NCBI RefSeq assembly: GCF_003992005.1
Contig: NZ_RQVL01000001.1
Coordinates: 62,001-126,000, forward strand
DNA from: Veillonella sp. VA139
GTDB taxonomy: Bacteria; Bacillota; Negativicutes; Veillonellales; Veillonellaceae
DNA length: 64,000 bases
Reading direction: 5' to 3'
A program made the position numbers and the translations under genes. Of the stretch, positions 52,031 to 61,566 are shown in pieces. Within the stretch, counting starts at the first letter, position 1, and each line of letters begins with the position of its first letter. The notes under the pieces were generated by a model that was not told the DNA's origin, ran no database searches, and saw nothing but the letters and a program-made list of their open reading frames with translations.

Positions 52031-54047
52031 GGCTTTCACCTCGTCCTTGGAACCAACGAATACCATAGCCGATGAAACGTACCGCTATAATCGCCACTAA
52101 GCCGATGACGATACCTAATAGCAATCCATCATAACCACGAGCAATGGACATATACACTGGCGTGCGCAAGTGGCAGAATGTTTCTACCATGGACGCGATA
52201 CCGATGACAGCTCCTACGGATAAAGCAAAGTGTAATACCATCGGAATCCTACGTCCTACCGCATAGGCTGCCAACATAAATGCGGGATGGCCGATTAAAA
52301 ATTCTTTTTCACGAGGTCGAGCATACATAGTATTTTCTAAAAATCTACGTAAGGCCAGTTCCCAAGACGGCACTGGTACACCTGCCGTATGGCCACTACG
52401 TCCTACAAAGACATAGGCTACCACCGCTAAGGCTCCCACGATTAATAAACTATAAACTTTAATATCAATTTGCACAAATTCTGTAATGAAAGATTTTATA
52501 TCCTTCACCGAAGAAATAGTTCTTCCTTTCCAAATTGGAAACCGTTGTAAATAGGCAATAGCAGTCAATACTACTGGCGCCACAAAGGTTAATTTTACAC
52601 CATGGAATAAAGCAAATTCCATAAAGAACTGTGTGCTCCCTAACATAGCCGCAATGCTAATGCCACCAATAGCTGCAATCAAGGCTGCCACAATCAGATA
52701 TACCACAGATTCTATGGTACTTCTCCACGGAGACAAACCTGTATGATTACGTTTCGACCAACAATCAAAGATCATCGTCATGGCCAAAACTGGAGCAGAT
52801 ATAGCTGCTACCAATGCCCATGCCGACATAATTTTTGTACCTGTAGTCATCATATAGATAGCTACAGAAAGAATGCTACCTACTGCAAATAGGCCTAATA
52901 GGTACGGTTTGCGTAAACGTACAAATTGTCCAAATGTTAATGTAGCCAAGCTAATAACACCAGTCATCGTTAACAATCGCAACCAAGTATTCGGAGAGTA
53001 CACTGGGTACATAGAGGCTTTCCCAGTAGTAAATCCACGAGCTTGTAATTTATCTGTCACTTGTTTCGCTACAAATAAAGTCGTTTCTAAAGCTGTCCTA
53101 TTATCTACGCCTTGTTCATATAATGGGAACAAATTATAGCGGATATTTCGTTCAATGTCACTGATGTAGAACCATTGTACTAACTCAGCAGGTGTTAATT
53201 TGCGCACTTCTTCTTTCGATACCGTGTACAATCTGCCTACTTTATAGTGGTTCGCATTAGCCATTTCTAAGAATCCAGCTTGTGGGAAGTATTGCAATTG
53301 ATTAACTGCTTCAATCCCCACTACTGGGATATGACGCGCTTCCAACTGTTCTAAGGTGCGATCCACATGCAATGGATAGCCTAAGGCTTCTTTACCTACA
53401 AAGACCATACCCGTCACACCGGAGATGCCATCTATGCGTGTAAACACATGATCTACATCTTCCACGGTCACTCCTTTATAGTTCGTTGGACGTACAATGA
53501 CGTGGAATCCTAGGTTCGCCACTTCTTGAGCTTGTAGCTTAGAGATCCCCAAGTTCATATCTTTTAAAGAATCACTTGGCAATGCTAATCCTAAAATAGG
53601 ACCTAAAGATGTTTGCAATATAGTGACTTTATCCTTGCCTAGGCGGCGTAGTAAATCTTCCTGTACCTCTTGAAAGTAGGCTTCTTTGCCCGGAACCAGC
53701 CCTACATAGGTAATACCAGGCTGTACGCCTGCGACTTGCAATTGCTCTAAATCATTGGAGCTATACATATAAATATGACCTGCATCTTTTTCTTTTTGCA
53801 GAGTTCTATCATAAATCGCTAAGGCCGTAATACCAGATTCTTTAGCCGCTGCCACAGCCTCCGGCAAGGAACGTTTCTCATAGGCATTGGCACGAAGTAA
53901 TCCATCATAGTCAATGATGTTTTCAATCTGCTCCTGCTGTGCCTCAATATGATGTCGTTCTTTCACCAATACAAGACCACTCACAATGCCCACACCTAGA
54001 AAGGCCAATAAAATCCATGTGTAAATAGATATTGTCTTTAATTTCAT
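52023..54047 (-). CDS. DUF5693 multi-pass membrane protein
   Basis: Protein of 674 residues of a family often linked with csaB. An N-terminal helix (residues 8-27) anchors a large extracytoplasmic part (about 30-340), with a TIM-barrel-like pattern of strands such as SGITALAIYDRT and GVQPGITYVG. About nine helices follow between 350 and 660. The overlap with csaB and consistent neighbours point to a role with the wall pyruvylation system, but the function is not known. GGAGGG precedes the ATG. Confidence 0.85.
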   Translation of the reverse strand: MKLKTISIYTWILLAFLGVGIVSGLVLVKERHHIEAQQEQIENIIDYDGLLRANAYEKRSLPEAVAAAKESGITALAIYDRTLQKEKDAGHIYMYSSNDLEQLQVAGVQPGITYVGLVPGKEAYFQEVQEDLLRRLGKDKVTILQTSLGPILGLALPSDSLKDMNLGISKLQAQEVANLGFHVIVRPTNYKGVTVEDVDHVFTRIDGISGVTGMVFVGKEALGYPLHVDRTLEQLEARHIPVVGIEAVNQLQYFPQAGFLEMANANHYKVGRLYTVSKEEVRKLTPAELVQWFYISDIERNIRYNLFPLYEQGVDNRTALETTLFVAKQVTDKLQARGFTTGKASMYPVYSPNTWLRLLTMTGVISLATLTFGQFVRLRKPYLLGLFAVGSILSVAIYMMTTGTKIMSAWALVAAISAPVLAMTMIFDCWSKRNHTGLSPWRSTIESVVYLIVAALIAAIGGISIAAMLGSTQFFMEFALFHGVKLTFVAPVVLTAIAYLQRFPIWKGRTISSVKDIKSFITEFVQIDIKVYSLLIVGALAVVAYVFVGRSGHTAGVPVPSWELALRRFLENTMYARPREKEFLIGHPAFMLAAYAVGRRIPMVLHFALSVGAVIGIASMVETFCHLRTPVYMSIARGYDGLLLGIVIGLVAIIAVRFIGYGIRWFQGRGESHV

Positions 54048-54055
54048 AAGCCCTC

Positions 54056-54775
54056 CTATTGTGCAACAGGATGCACGAATACATGAATCTCTTCACGTCC
54101 AGTTTCTACACGATCCAGTTGAACAGGAATCGGGAACTTTCCAAAATCATAGAGAGGAATTGATTTCACCACACCACTAGATAAACGGTTTAAACTAGCG
54201 CCACCAATGGACAGCTTTTCTGTAGCAAACTGCAAGGTGTTGCCTTCAATTTCCAATCGACCTTGGATGGTTACCTTACCAGAAAGGAAGCCACCTACAT
54301 CGATACGACCACTCATGACAACGCCACGACCAGAAATCTCCACAGTTTCAATGGATAACCCTTTTGCACTGGAACTGGATAAATGTTGTTCAATATATCG
54401 TTTTAAATCATCTTGATGGATAATCCCTTCAATATGACCTTGTCCAAAGCTAGTGAAGTGCAATCGTTGATCTACGAATAATTCCATCGGAGAGATTCGA
54501 ATATCTCGTAAGTCAAAAGCCAATCGTTGTACTTTTAATTTCCCTAAGGCAACACCATCTACATATCCTCGAAAGGAGTCGATGTCTCCCATGGCTAATT
54601 TGAACCCAGGAGATGACTCGATGCGCATAGACTGTGTTTCTGGATGCAAGGCACTTTCTAATCTTGATTCTACTTCATGACTCACAAGAATAGGTAACAA
54701 AAAGGATGATCCTCCGATGACGATACCCCCTAGTATCAAGATAAATAGTATTGTTTTTAAAAAGAAATTTCTCAC
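54056..54775 (-). CDS. DUF2993 (LmeA-like) envelope protein
   Basis: Exported or membrane-anchored protein of about 239 residues. One N-terminal hydrophobic segment (residues about 8-30) precedes a DUF2993 domain with repeated strands (VDGVALGKLKVQRLAFDLRD, VEISGRGVVMSGRIDVGG). DUF2993 proteins bind lipids in some bacteria. The first codon is GTG; I prefer 54775 because GGAG lies five nt before it, while a GTG two codons earlier touches that site. It sits 4 bp or so behind prfB and 8 bp before the DUF5693 gene. Confidence 0.8.
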   Translation of the reverse strand: MRNFFLKTILFILILGGIVIGGSSFLLPILVSHEVESRLESALHPETQSMRIESSPGFKLAMGDIDSFRGYVDGVALGKLKVQRLAFDLRDIRISPMELFVDQRLHFTSFGQGHIEGIIHQDDLKRYIEQHLSSSSAKGLSIETVEISGRGVVMSGRIDVGGFLSGKVTIQGRLEIEGNTLQFATEKLSIGGASLNRLSSGVVKSIPLYDFGKFPIPVQLDRVETGREEIHVFVHPVAQ

Positions 54776-54785
54776 GGTCACTCCA

Positions 54786-55893
54786 TTATATTGTTAAATT
54801 TGCTTCTTTCTTCAAGAATCCTTCCATAAATTGATCTAAGTTGCCATCCATGACAGCTTGCACATTACCTGTTTCCACGCTAGTACGATGATCTTTTACC
54901 ATATTGTACGGATGGAATACATAGGATCGAATTTGGCTACCCCATTCAATGGCTTGATAGGTACCACCTAATTGTTCCTTCAGTTCAGCTTGCTTTTCTA
55001 ATTCTAGTTCAAATAATTTAGCTCGCAATAATTTTAAACATTGTTCTCTATTTTGAATCTGTGAACGCTCACTTTGACACTGTACAACAATGCCTGTTGG
55101 GGTATGTGTCATACGCACAGCAGAGTCCGTTTTGTTGATGTGCTGTCCGCCCGCACCGCTGGCACGATACGTATCCACTTGTACATCTTTCATATCTAGA
55201 TTGATTTCTACGGTCTCATCAATTTCCGGCATCACATCGACGGCACAGAATGATGTATGACGACGTGCGGCAGAATCAAAAGGAGAAATACGAACTAAAC
55301 GATGCACGCCTTTTTCAGATTTCATATACCCAAAAGCATTTTCCCCTTTGATGAGGAAGGTTGCACTTTTAATGCCTGCTTCATCGCCTACTTGTTCATC
55401 CATGAGAGAAATACTGTATCCTTGTTTTTCCGCCCAACGCAAGTACATCCGAATCAGCATAGAACACCAATCTTGTGCCTCTGTTCCACCGGCACCAGCA
55501 TGGAACGTAAGGATAGCATTGTTCTTATCGTATTCACCACTTAATAAAAGCAATACTTCTCGGTGCTCTACTTCATGGGTCAATGCATCTACCATAGCTG
55601 TTAATTCTTTTTCCATGGACACATCATCTTCGTCCATTGCCATTTCTAGCATCAGCTTCGTTTCTTCAATATCTGTGACAAGTTGTTTATATCCTTCTAC
55701 GGCATCTTTTAATTGTGTAGCCTCTTGGGAAATATCACGTGCTGCATCTGGGTCATTCCAAAAATCAGGGTCACTCATTTTTATATCTAATGTCAATATG
55801 CGTTCTTCTTTTTGAGCGATGTTAAAGTGAATCCCTCATTCCAAAAATACGCTCCTCTAAATTGTCAATGGGACCTTTTAAGTCTTCTAACAA
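54786..55893 (-). CDS. prfB: Peptide chain release factor 2, programmed +1 frameshift at a UAA codon
   Basis: RF2 ends translation at UGA and UAA. The main frame (55823 to 54786) holds the SPF tripeptide in VRISPFDSAARR and the catalytic GGQ in SGAGGQHINKTDS. The first 23 codons lie in another frame, from TTG 55893 (after AAGAGGTG) to CTT at 55825-55827, where TAA (55822-55824) follows. Skipping the T at 55824 joins the frames into 368 residues (RDSL-NIAQKEERIL), normal for RF2. An AGGG lies upstream of the slip site at the spacing of the known stimulator. Most known sites have UGA here; UAA is unusual because RF1 also reads it. Confidence 0.92.
55820..55838 (-). promoter_or_regulatory. prfB frameshift element
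   Basis: Minus strand AGGG-ATTCA-CTT-TAA-C. The Shine-Dalgarno-like AGGG, five nt, then the slippery CTT and stop repeat the layout of the classic prfB site (AGGG-GGTAT-CTT-TGA-C), with TAA as the stop. Confidence 0.88.
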
Positions 55894-55927
55894 TTTATTC
55901 ACCTCTTTCTTTCATTCTATACAACAA

Positions 55928-55967
55928 ATGGCCGCACAGGAGATATATCACCTCGCTGCGTGGCCAT
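55928..55967 (-). terminator. Possible terminator after secA
   Basis: ATGGCC and GGCCAT at the ends of a 40-nt imperfect hairpin, with further inner pairing (AGG with CCT). On the minus strand TTTGTTG follows, a short T run. It lies just past the secA stop. Confidence 0.5.
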
Positions 55968-55973
55968 GAAAGT

Positions 55974-58412
55974 CTAGTCTACGTTTTGTGGTTCCAACAC
56001 GTCTTCATGGTGGGTCTTAGCATCAGCTAGATGATCAACCGGTTCTTCTTCTGCTATTGTTTCCACATTAATTTGGATGCGGTATAAATACATAATTGTT
56101 TCATCCGTAATAGCTTCTTTCATACTTTCGAACATGTCATAGGCCTCGAATTTGTATTCTACTAATGGATTTTTTTGTCCATATGCACGTAGGCCAATCC
56201 CTTCTTTTAACATATCCATGGCATCCAAATGTTCCATCCATTTGCTATCTACCACTTTAAGCATGATTGCTTTCTCAAGCTCACGCATATTGGCTTCTCC
56301 AAATAAGGATTCACGTTTTTCATATTCTTTGTGGGCAATGTCAATTAAATGCTCTTGCAATTCTGCACGACCATATTCTTCCATTTGCTCCACTGTTAAC
56401 ATACCTGGTTCTAAGAAGTAAATTTCTAAGTGTTTTAGTAAGCCTTCATAGTTCCATTCTTCTGGATATAATTTTTCATCTGCATATTGATTCATAGAAT
56501 TGATAATCAAGTTGTCAACCATATGCAAGATCGTTTCACGTAAAGATTGGTTATTCAAGATCAAACGACGTTGTCCGTATAAAACTTCCCGTTGTTGATT
56601 CATAACATCATCATATTCCAAGATATACTTACGAATATTAAAGTTATGATTTTCTACTTTTTTCTGTGCTCGTTCGATGGATTTAGTAATCAAAGAATGC
56701 TCGATTGGCTCGTCTTCTTCCATACCTAATTTATCCATCATACCAGCAATATTATCTGCGCCGAAAATGCGCATTAAATCATCTTCCAAAGATAAGAAGA
56801 ATTGAGAGGAACCATTGTCCCCTTGACGACCAGAACGACCGCGCAACTGATTGTCGATACGACGACTTTCATGTCGCTCAGTACCTAAAATGTGTAAACC
56901 GCCTAATTCAGCTACACCTTCTCCTAAGGAGATATCTGTACCACGACCCGCCATATTCGTAGCAATTGTTACCATGCCATACTGACCTGCATTCGCAACA
57001 ATTTCTGCTTCTTTTTCATGATGTTTCGCATTCAATACATTGTGAGGTACGCCAGCTTTTGTCAACATATCACTTAGCATTTCAGATTGCGTAATAGATG
57101 TAGTACCCACCAAGATTGGCTGCCCGGTTTTATGACGTTCCACTACATCTCGTACAACAGCACGGTATTTAGCATTTTTTGTTTTAAAGATTAAATCTGG
57201 CATATCCACACGTGCTAATACTTTATTTGGTGGAATTTCATATACTTCCAAACCGTAAATATTGTTAAATTCTTGTTCTTCTGTTTTCGCTGTACCCGTC
57301 ATACCAGACAATTTCTCATACATACGAAAATAGTTTTGGAATGTGATGGATGCCAATGTTTGACTTTCACGTTCAACACGTAGGCCTTCTTTTGCCTCAA
57401 TGGCTTGGTGTAAACCATCGGAATAGCGACGACCGAACATTAAACGACCAGTAAATTCGTCAACGATAACCACTTCGCCATCTTTTACGACATAATCCTT
57501 ATCTCGTTCCATCATGGCGTACGCACGAAGGGAGGCACTTAACAAGTGATTCAATTCTAAGTTAGAAGAATCATACAAGTTTTCGATGTGTAACATTTTT
57601 TCAACTTTTGCAATCCCCTCTTCTGTAGGAGCTATGGTTTTTTGTTTTTCATCGATGGTGTAATCTTCGTCTTTCACCAAGTGTGGTACCACTTTTGCCA
57701 ATTCATAATAGCGTTCTGTAGATCGTTCCCCAGGACCAGAAATAATCAATGGCGTACGTGCCTCATCAATTAAAATGGAGTCCACTTCATCGACGATAGC
57801 ATAGTTCAACGGACGTTGCACCATTTGGTCTGCATGAACAACCATGTTATCACGCAAATAGTCAAAGCCGAACTCATTATTTGTACCGTATGTAATATCT
57901 GCGCCATAGGATTGTTTTCGTTGATCATAATCTAAGCCTGCTACAATTAAGCCTGTAGACATGCCAAGGAAGTTATATAAACGACCCATCCACTCGCTGT
58001 CACGTTTCGCCAAGTAATCGTTGACTGTTACAACGTGCACCCCTTTACCCGATAGGGCGTTCAAATATACCGGCAAGGTAGCCACTAATGTTTTACCTTC
58101 ACCAGTGCGCATTTCTGCGATATTACCACGGTGCAATACTATACCACCAATCATTTGCACGTCGAAGTGACGCATACCCAATACACGTTTGGATGCCTCA
58201 CGAACCACAGCAAATGCTTCTGGTAAAATATCATCTAATGTTTCACCATTTGCCAACCTTGCTTTGAACTCTTCTGTCTTTGCACGCAAAGATGTATCGC
58301 TCAAGGATAGTAATGATGGCTCTAATCCATTAATCTCTTCAACAATGGATCGAATCCGTTTAATTTCTTTTGCATTTTTATTGCCTAATAGTTTTTGTAT
58401 AAAACCTAACAA
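55974..58412 (-). CDS. secA: Preprotein translocase ATPase SecA
   Basis: Motor of the Sec export pathway, 812 residues. [14 protein letters not shown] (Walker A, near residue 100), [19 protein letters not shown] (DEAD-like) and the [21 protein letters not shown] motif are all present. The C-terminal zinc/SecB-binding tail (CxCx8CH) is missing; the protein ends in an acidic and His-containing tail. The start is TTG 58412, nine nt after AAGGAG. The promoter at 58468 is close to consensus. It lies before prfB but may end at the hairpin between them. Confidence 0.97.
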   Translation of the reverse strand: MLGFIQKLLGNKNAKEIKRIRSIVEEINGLEPSLLSLSDTSLRAKTEEFKARLANGETLDDILPEAFAVVREASKRVLGMRHFDVQMIGGIVLHRGNIAEMRTGEGKTLVATLPVYLNALSGKGVHVVTVNDYLAKRDSEWMGRLYNFLGMSTGLIVAGLDYDQRKQSYGADITYGTNNEFGFDYLRDNMVVHADQMVQRPLNYAIVDEVDSILIDEARTPLIISGPGERSTERYYELAKVVPHLVKDEDYTIDEKQKTIAPTEEGIAKVEKMLHIENLYDSSNLELNHLLSASLRAYAMMERDKDYVVKDGEVVIVDEFTGRLMFGRRYSDGLHQAIEAKEGLRVERESQTLASITFQNYFRMYEKLSGMTGTAKTEEQEFNNIYGLEVYEIPPNKVLARVDMPDLIFKTKNAKYRAVVRDVVERHKTGQPILVGTTSITQSEMLSDMLTKAGVPHNVLNAKHHEKEAEIVANAGQYGMVTIATNMAGRGTDISLGEGVAELGGLHILGTERHESRRIDNQLRGRSGRQGDNGSSQFFLSLEDDLMRIFGADNIAGMMDKLGMEEDEPIEHSLITKSIERAQKKVENHNFNIRKYILEYDDVMNQQREVLYGQRRLILNNQSLRETILHMVDNLIINSMNQYADEKLYPEEWNYEGLLKHLEIYFLEPGMLTVEQMEEYGRAELQEHLIDIAHKEYEKRESLFGEANMRELEKAIMLKVVDSKWMEHLDAMDMLKEGIGLRAYGQKNPLVEYKFEAYDMFESMKEAITDETIMYLYRIQINVETIAEEEPVDHLADAKTHHEDVLEPQNVD

Positions 58413-58467
58413 CTATCTCAACTCCTTATATGTGGAAAGTTTCAATTAAAGACTATGTATCTAGATT

Positions 58468-58496
58468 ATTATAGCCTACTAGCAAGTAATAGTCAA
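58468..58496 (-). promoter_or_regulatory. Promoter of secA
   Basis: Minus strand TTGACT (58491-58496), 17-bp spacer, perfect TATAAT (58468-58473). Between here and the terminator at 58605 nothing else is seen. Confidence 0.85.
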
Positions 58497-58604
58497 AAAG
58501 AAGTGGGATTTTGACAACTATTTATTGATATTAACTTATATATCGATGCTATATGCCATTTTATCGTAGAATTGCATTCACAATACTGGCTACTTACTAC
58601 ACAA

Positions 58605-58644
58605 AAAGAGGACCGTTGATTAAACACGTTCAACGTTCCTCTTT
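58605..58644 (-). terminator. Terminator after the VTT-domain gene
   Basis: Arms 58605-58619 and 58630-58644 pair over 15 positions with one mismatch; TTGTGTAG follows on the minus strand after a T-rich stem base. Confidence 0.8.
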
Positions 58645-58751
58645 ATATGTTTATTCGTGTATTAAGACCATAGAGTGTCCTAATAGATGTCTTACTGCCT
58701 CAGACAGTGAGATGCACCAATCCTATAGACAGTTGGAGGCATCATACAATA

Positions 58752-59447
58752 TTACCTCTGTTTCGCCCACCGTTGGTATCCTTTCCACAGTAGGAAATAG
58801 ATAACCGACGCAATGAGTATCACCACGGTTAAGCGGCCTAAGTTATCTTGTAATAGTACCGCATCATGTCCGACGATGACTTCTAATGCTGTGGATGGAA
58901 ACTTACCAATTAAGTTGGCAATGATATAATCTCGCAAGGAAATTTGGCTAATGGCTCCTAAAGCTGTGATAATTCCACTTGGAAAATATGGAATAGATCT
59001 AGCAAAGAGCATCATCACCAATCCATTTTTTCCGCTAAAGTCATCCACTTTTAGCAAAAACTCGCTTTTTTCTATGACTTTATGCGCCGTGTCCCGCAAA
59101 ATGTAGCGCATAATCATAAAGCTCAATACAACGCCCACCGTTTCTGCTAGCCAGGAGATGATAATCCCTGGCACCACGCCAAATAGCAAGCCATTAGCTG
59201 TAGAAAAGAAGATAGATGGTAAAAATCCCAATGCATTGATGAGCACATCGAGGACAAAACTAATCACCATTGCCCACGGACCATAGGATTGTAATACCTC
59301 TGCCATGCGTTGTACATCACCAGAAAGGATTAATTCCCACATGTCATCATAGAAACCAGGAACAAGGACGTACACTAGAACTCCTAGTATCACCAATCCG
59401 CCCAACAACCCTAGTTGTATATATCGTTCCTTTTTCTTGTCATTCAT
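58752..59447 (-). CDS. VTT-domain (TVP38/TMEM64, DedA-like) membrane protein
   Basis: Inner-membrane protein of 231 residues with about five helices. The VTT core is clear: VLINALGFLPSIFFSTANGLLFG, then ISWLAETVGVVLSFMIMRYI, and ARSIPYFPSGIITALGAI. Relatives act in lipid movement or membrane homeostasis; the substrate is not known. I chose the second ATG (59447), seven nt after AGAAGG; the first touches that site. It follows lysC after 27 bp and may be co-transcribed with it. Confidence 0.88.
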   Translation of the reverse strand: MNDKKKERYIQLGLLGGLVILGVLVYVLVPGFYDDMWELILSGDVQRMAEVLQSYGPWAMVISFVLDVLINALGFLPSIFFSTANGLLFGVVPGIIISWLAETVGVVLSFMIMRYILRDTAHKVIEKSEFLLKVDDFSGKNGLVMMLFARSIPYFPSGIITALGAISQISLRDYIIANLIGKFPSTALEVIVGHDAVLLQDNLGRLTVVILIASVIYFLLWKGYQRWAKQR

Positions 59448-59474
59448 TCCCATACCTTCTTTTCTAATCGTTAC

Positions 59475-60704
59475 TTAACCTCTACCGTCTAATACTAATT
59501 TATCGTGGATCGCACGAACCGCCGTTTTAATGTATTCTTCTCCGATAAGACAGGAAATACTGATTTCAGAAGTACTGATAATCTCGATATTTACGCCTTC
59601 ATCGGATAAGATGCCAAACATTTTCGCTGCCACACCTGGTTGTCCAAGCATGCCTGCACCAATGATGGATACTTTCGCCATATTTTCGTTGATCACGCAC
59701 TCTTCGATAGACATGGATTGACCAAGTTCTTCAAGCACTTGTTTCGCCAAGTTCACGTCATCACGTGTGATAGTGAACACGATATCTGTTCGTTTATCAT
59801 CTGTAGTCCGGATACTTTGTACAATCATGTCTACGTCGATACTCTTATTTGCCAATGCTTGGAACACTTGATGTGCCACACCTGGAATATTTTCCACCCC
59901 TACAAGACTAACTTTTGCTACATTTGTATCATCTGCAACGCCTGTAATAGCGTATTGATTTGCTTTCATTGTATACTCCTCTCGAATTATCGTGCCTTCT
60001 TCATCACTGAAAGTAGATCGTACATGAATTGGCACCCCATACCGATGTCCCATTTCGACTGCTCTTGGTTGCATAACACCTGCCCCTAAGCGCGCCATTT
60101 CTAGCATTTCACCATAGGTGATTTCTTTCAATTTAACAGCCCCTGGTGCTACCCGTGGGTCTGTGGAGTATACCCCATCTACATCTGTAAATATTTCGCA
60201 TACATCGGCTTTCATAGCCCCCGCTAATGCGACTGCTGTTGTGTCAGAACCACCACGACCTAATGTAGTAATGTCCCCAGCTTCCGTCATACCTTGGAAA
60301 CCCGCCACAACCACAATATTGCCCGCTTCTAACGCATCTAGCACACGTTTCGGTTCAATATCTAAAATGCGCGCTTTACCAAATGTATCGCTGGTAGCAA
60401 TACCTGCTTGCTCACCTGTCATAGACACCGCTGCATGACCTTTCGCTTGGAACGCCAGTGCCATCAATGCAATCGTCACTTGCTCACCCGTAGAAAGAAG
60501 ACGATCCATTTCACGACCATATGGCATAGATGTGACTTCTTTCGCCAAGCTCACCAAGTCATCTGTTGTATCGCCCATGGCAGAAACAACAACCACAATT
60601 CGATCATCTGGTTGTTTATCGCGCAACACGCGATTGACAATGTTAAATATTTTTTCAGGCGTCGCTACAGAGCTGCCACCAAATTTTTTCACAATTAATG
60701 CCAC
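59475..60704 (-). CDS. lysC: Aspartate kinase
   Basis: First step to lysine, diaminopimelate, methionine and threonine. The kinase domain opens VKKFGGSSVATPEKI and contains LGRGGSDTTAVALAGA and FTDVDGVYSTDPR. Two ACT domains follow (from about residue 265), with VENIPGVAHQVFQALANKSID, which sense end-product amino acids. 409 residues. Start GTG 60704 after GAGGGA. No lysine riboswitch is recognised in the 200 bp upstream. An internal start for a beta subunit, as in B. subtilis, is possible but not shown. Confidence 0.96.
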   Translation of the reverse strand: MALIVKKFGGSSVATPEKIFNIVNRVLRDKQPDDRIVVVVSAMGDTTDDLVSLAKEVTSMPYGREMDRLLSTGEQVTIALMALAFQAKGHAAVSMTGEQAGIATSDTFGKARILDIEPKRVLDALEAGNIVVVAGFQGMTEAGDITTLGRGGSDTTAVALAGAMKADVCEIFTDVDGVYSTDPRVAPGAVKLKEITYGEMLEMARLGAGVMQPRAVEMGHRYGVPIHVRSTFSDEEGTIIREEYTMKANQYAITGVADDTNVAKVSLVGVENIPGVAHQVFQALANKSIDVDMIVQSIRTTDDKRTDIVFTITRDDVNLAKQVLEELGQSMSIEECVINENMAKVSIIGAGMLGQPGVAAKMFGILSDEGVNIEIISTSEISISCLIGEEYIKTAVRAIHDKLVLDGRG

Positions 60705-60903
60705 TGCAATCCCTCATTTATAAGATACAAAGTATAAAATAATATCTATATTAATCTACCATACTACGCTAGTAAAGTAAAGGATTTTTGTAGTATTTTA
60801 CTATTTTTATTATACATATGTCCTGTTACAGTAGATAAACAGTATACCCATTCTCTATGATATGCAACAGTTTCCCCCTATATCTCAACCGTGGCACACA
60901 ACA

Positions 60904-60937
60904 AAGGACTGCCTCCCCTAAAGGGTCAACAGTCCTT
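60904..60937 (-). terminator. Terminator after the superoxide reductase gene
   Basis: AAGGACTG (60904-60911) pairs with CAGTCCTT (60930-60937), and an inner CCCT/AGGG pair lengthens the stem. On the minus strand TGTTGTG follows, so the T run is poor. Confidence 0.55.
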
Positions 60938-60972
60938 ATCATAATCAATTCAGTTAGATGTCTAATATAGGA

Positions 60973-61368
60973 TTAGCCTTCTACAACGATATCTTTTTCA
61001 GATTCCCACAAGCCGTGGATGTTGCAGTAAGAAGTTGCAATCAAACGACCAGATTTTTTGAAAGATGCTGTAACAACGCCAGCTGCTTCTGCATGTACAG
61101 GACCTTCGTTAGCACCTGTAGGAGCTTCACCATGTACGTTGAACTCAAGACGAGCTACTTCGTATGGAAGTTGTGTACCTTCTTCTACATAGTACAATTT
61201 GATCCAAGAAATGTGATGTTCTACAGTGTTAGGGTGAGCAATTTCTTTACCCACTTCTAATTCGATGACTACGCGTTCGCCAGCTTTTACAGTATCAGGT
61301 GCTGTAATCACTGGAACGTGTTTTTCTGTTGCAAATTCAGCTGTTTTTACATAATTTGTGATAGCCAT
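60973..61368 (-). CDS. Superoxide reductase, neelaredoxin type
   Basis: Reduces superoxide to hydrogen peroxide without releasing oxygen, typical of anaerobes. 131 residues, with only the catalytic iron centre and no N-terminal desulforedoxin domain. The iron ligands are the conserved histidines in EKHVPVI, EHHISWIKLYY and the CNIHGLW cysteine-histidine pair; EKH also supplies the conserved Glu/Lys. AAGGGGG precedes the ATG. The gene is monocistronic, with a perfect palindrome in its leader. Confidence 0.95.
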   Translation of the reverse strand: MAITNYVKTAEFATEKHVPVITAPDTVKAGERVVIELEVGKEIAHPNTVEHHISWIKLYYVEEGTQLPYEVARLEFNVHGEAPTGANEGPVHAEAAGVVTASFKKSGRLIATSYCNIHGLWESEKDIVVEG

Positions 61369-61402
61369 AGGTATAACCCCCTTGAATTAATATCATATCC
61401 AA

Positions 61403-61422
61403 ACATGGAAACCTTTCCATGT
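61403..61422. promoter_or_regulatory. Palindrome in the superoxide reductase leader (operator or hairpin)
   Basis: Perfect inverted repeat ACATGGAAA-CC-TTTCCATGT, 9 bp per arm, 35 bp before the start codon. It may bind an oxidative-stress regulator or fold in the mRNA. It is not a PerR-type box. Confidence 0.55.
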
Positions 61423-61449
61423 AAAGCACTAAATTAGTACACTATTATT

Positions 61450-61480
61450 GTACTTGTTTTTCTTCACTTACGCAAGAAGT
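61450..61480 (-). promoter_or_regulatory. Tentative promoter of the superoxide reductase gene
   Basis: Minus strand TTGCGT, a 17-bp spacer and TACAAT, roughly 80-110 bp before the start. The -10 is good and the -35 poor; coordinates are approximate. Confidence 0.35.
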
Positions 61481-61566
61481 ATTTTTAAGATTTTCGATGT
61501 GGTTTTGGCATAGGTCTTCTATTTTCTGCAACATCTAGTAGTCAAACACCTACTTCATCACCTAAG

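Noticed and set aside
54786-55796. prfB as a truncated gene or pseudogene starting at an internal TTG
   Set aside because: The missing N-terminus lies in the other frame up to a programmed slip site with a stimulator; joining gives a normal-length RF2.
60705-60900. Lysine riboswitch before lysC
   Set aside because: The gap is AT-rich, short and lacks the conserved multi-stem aptamer.
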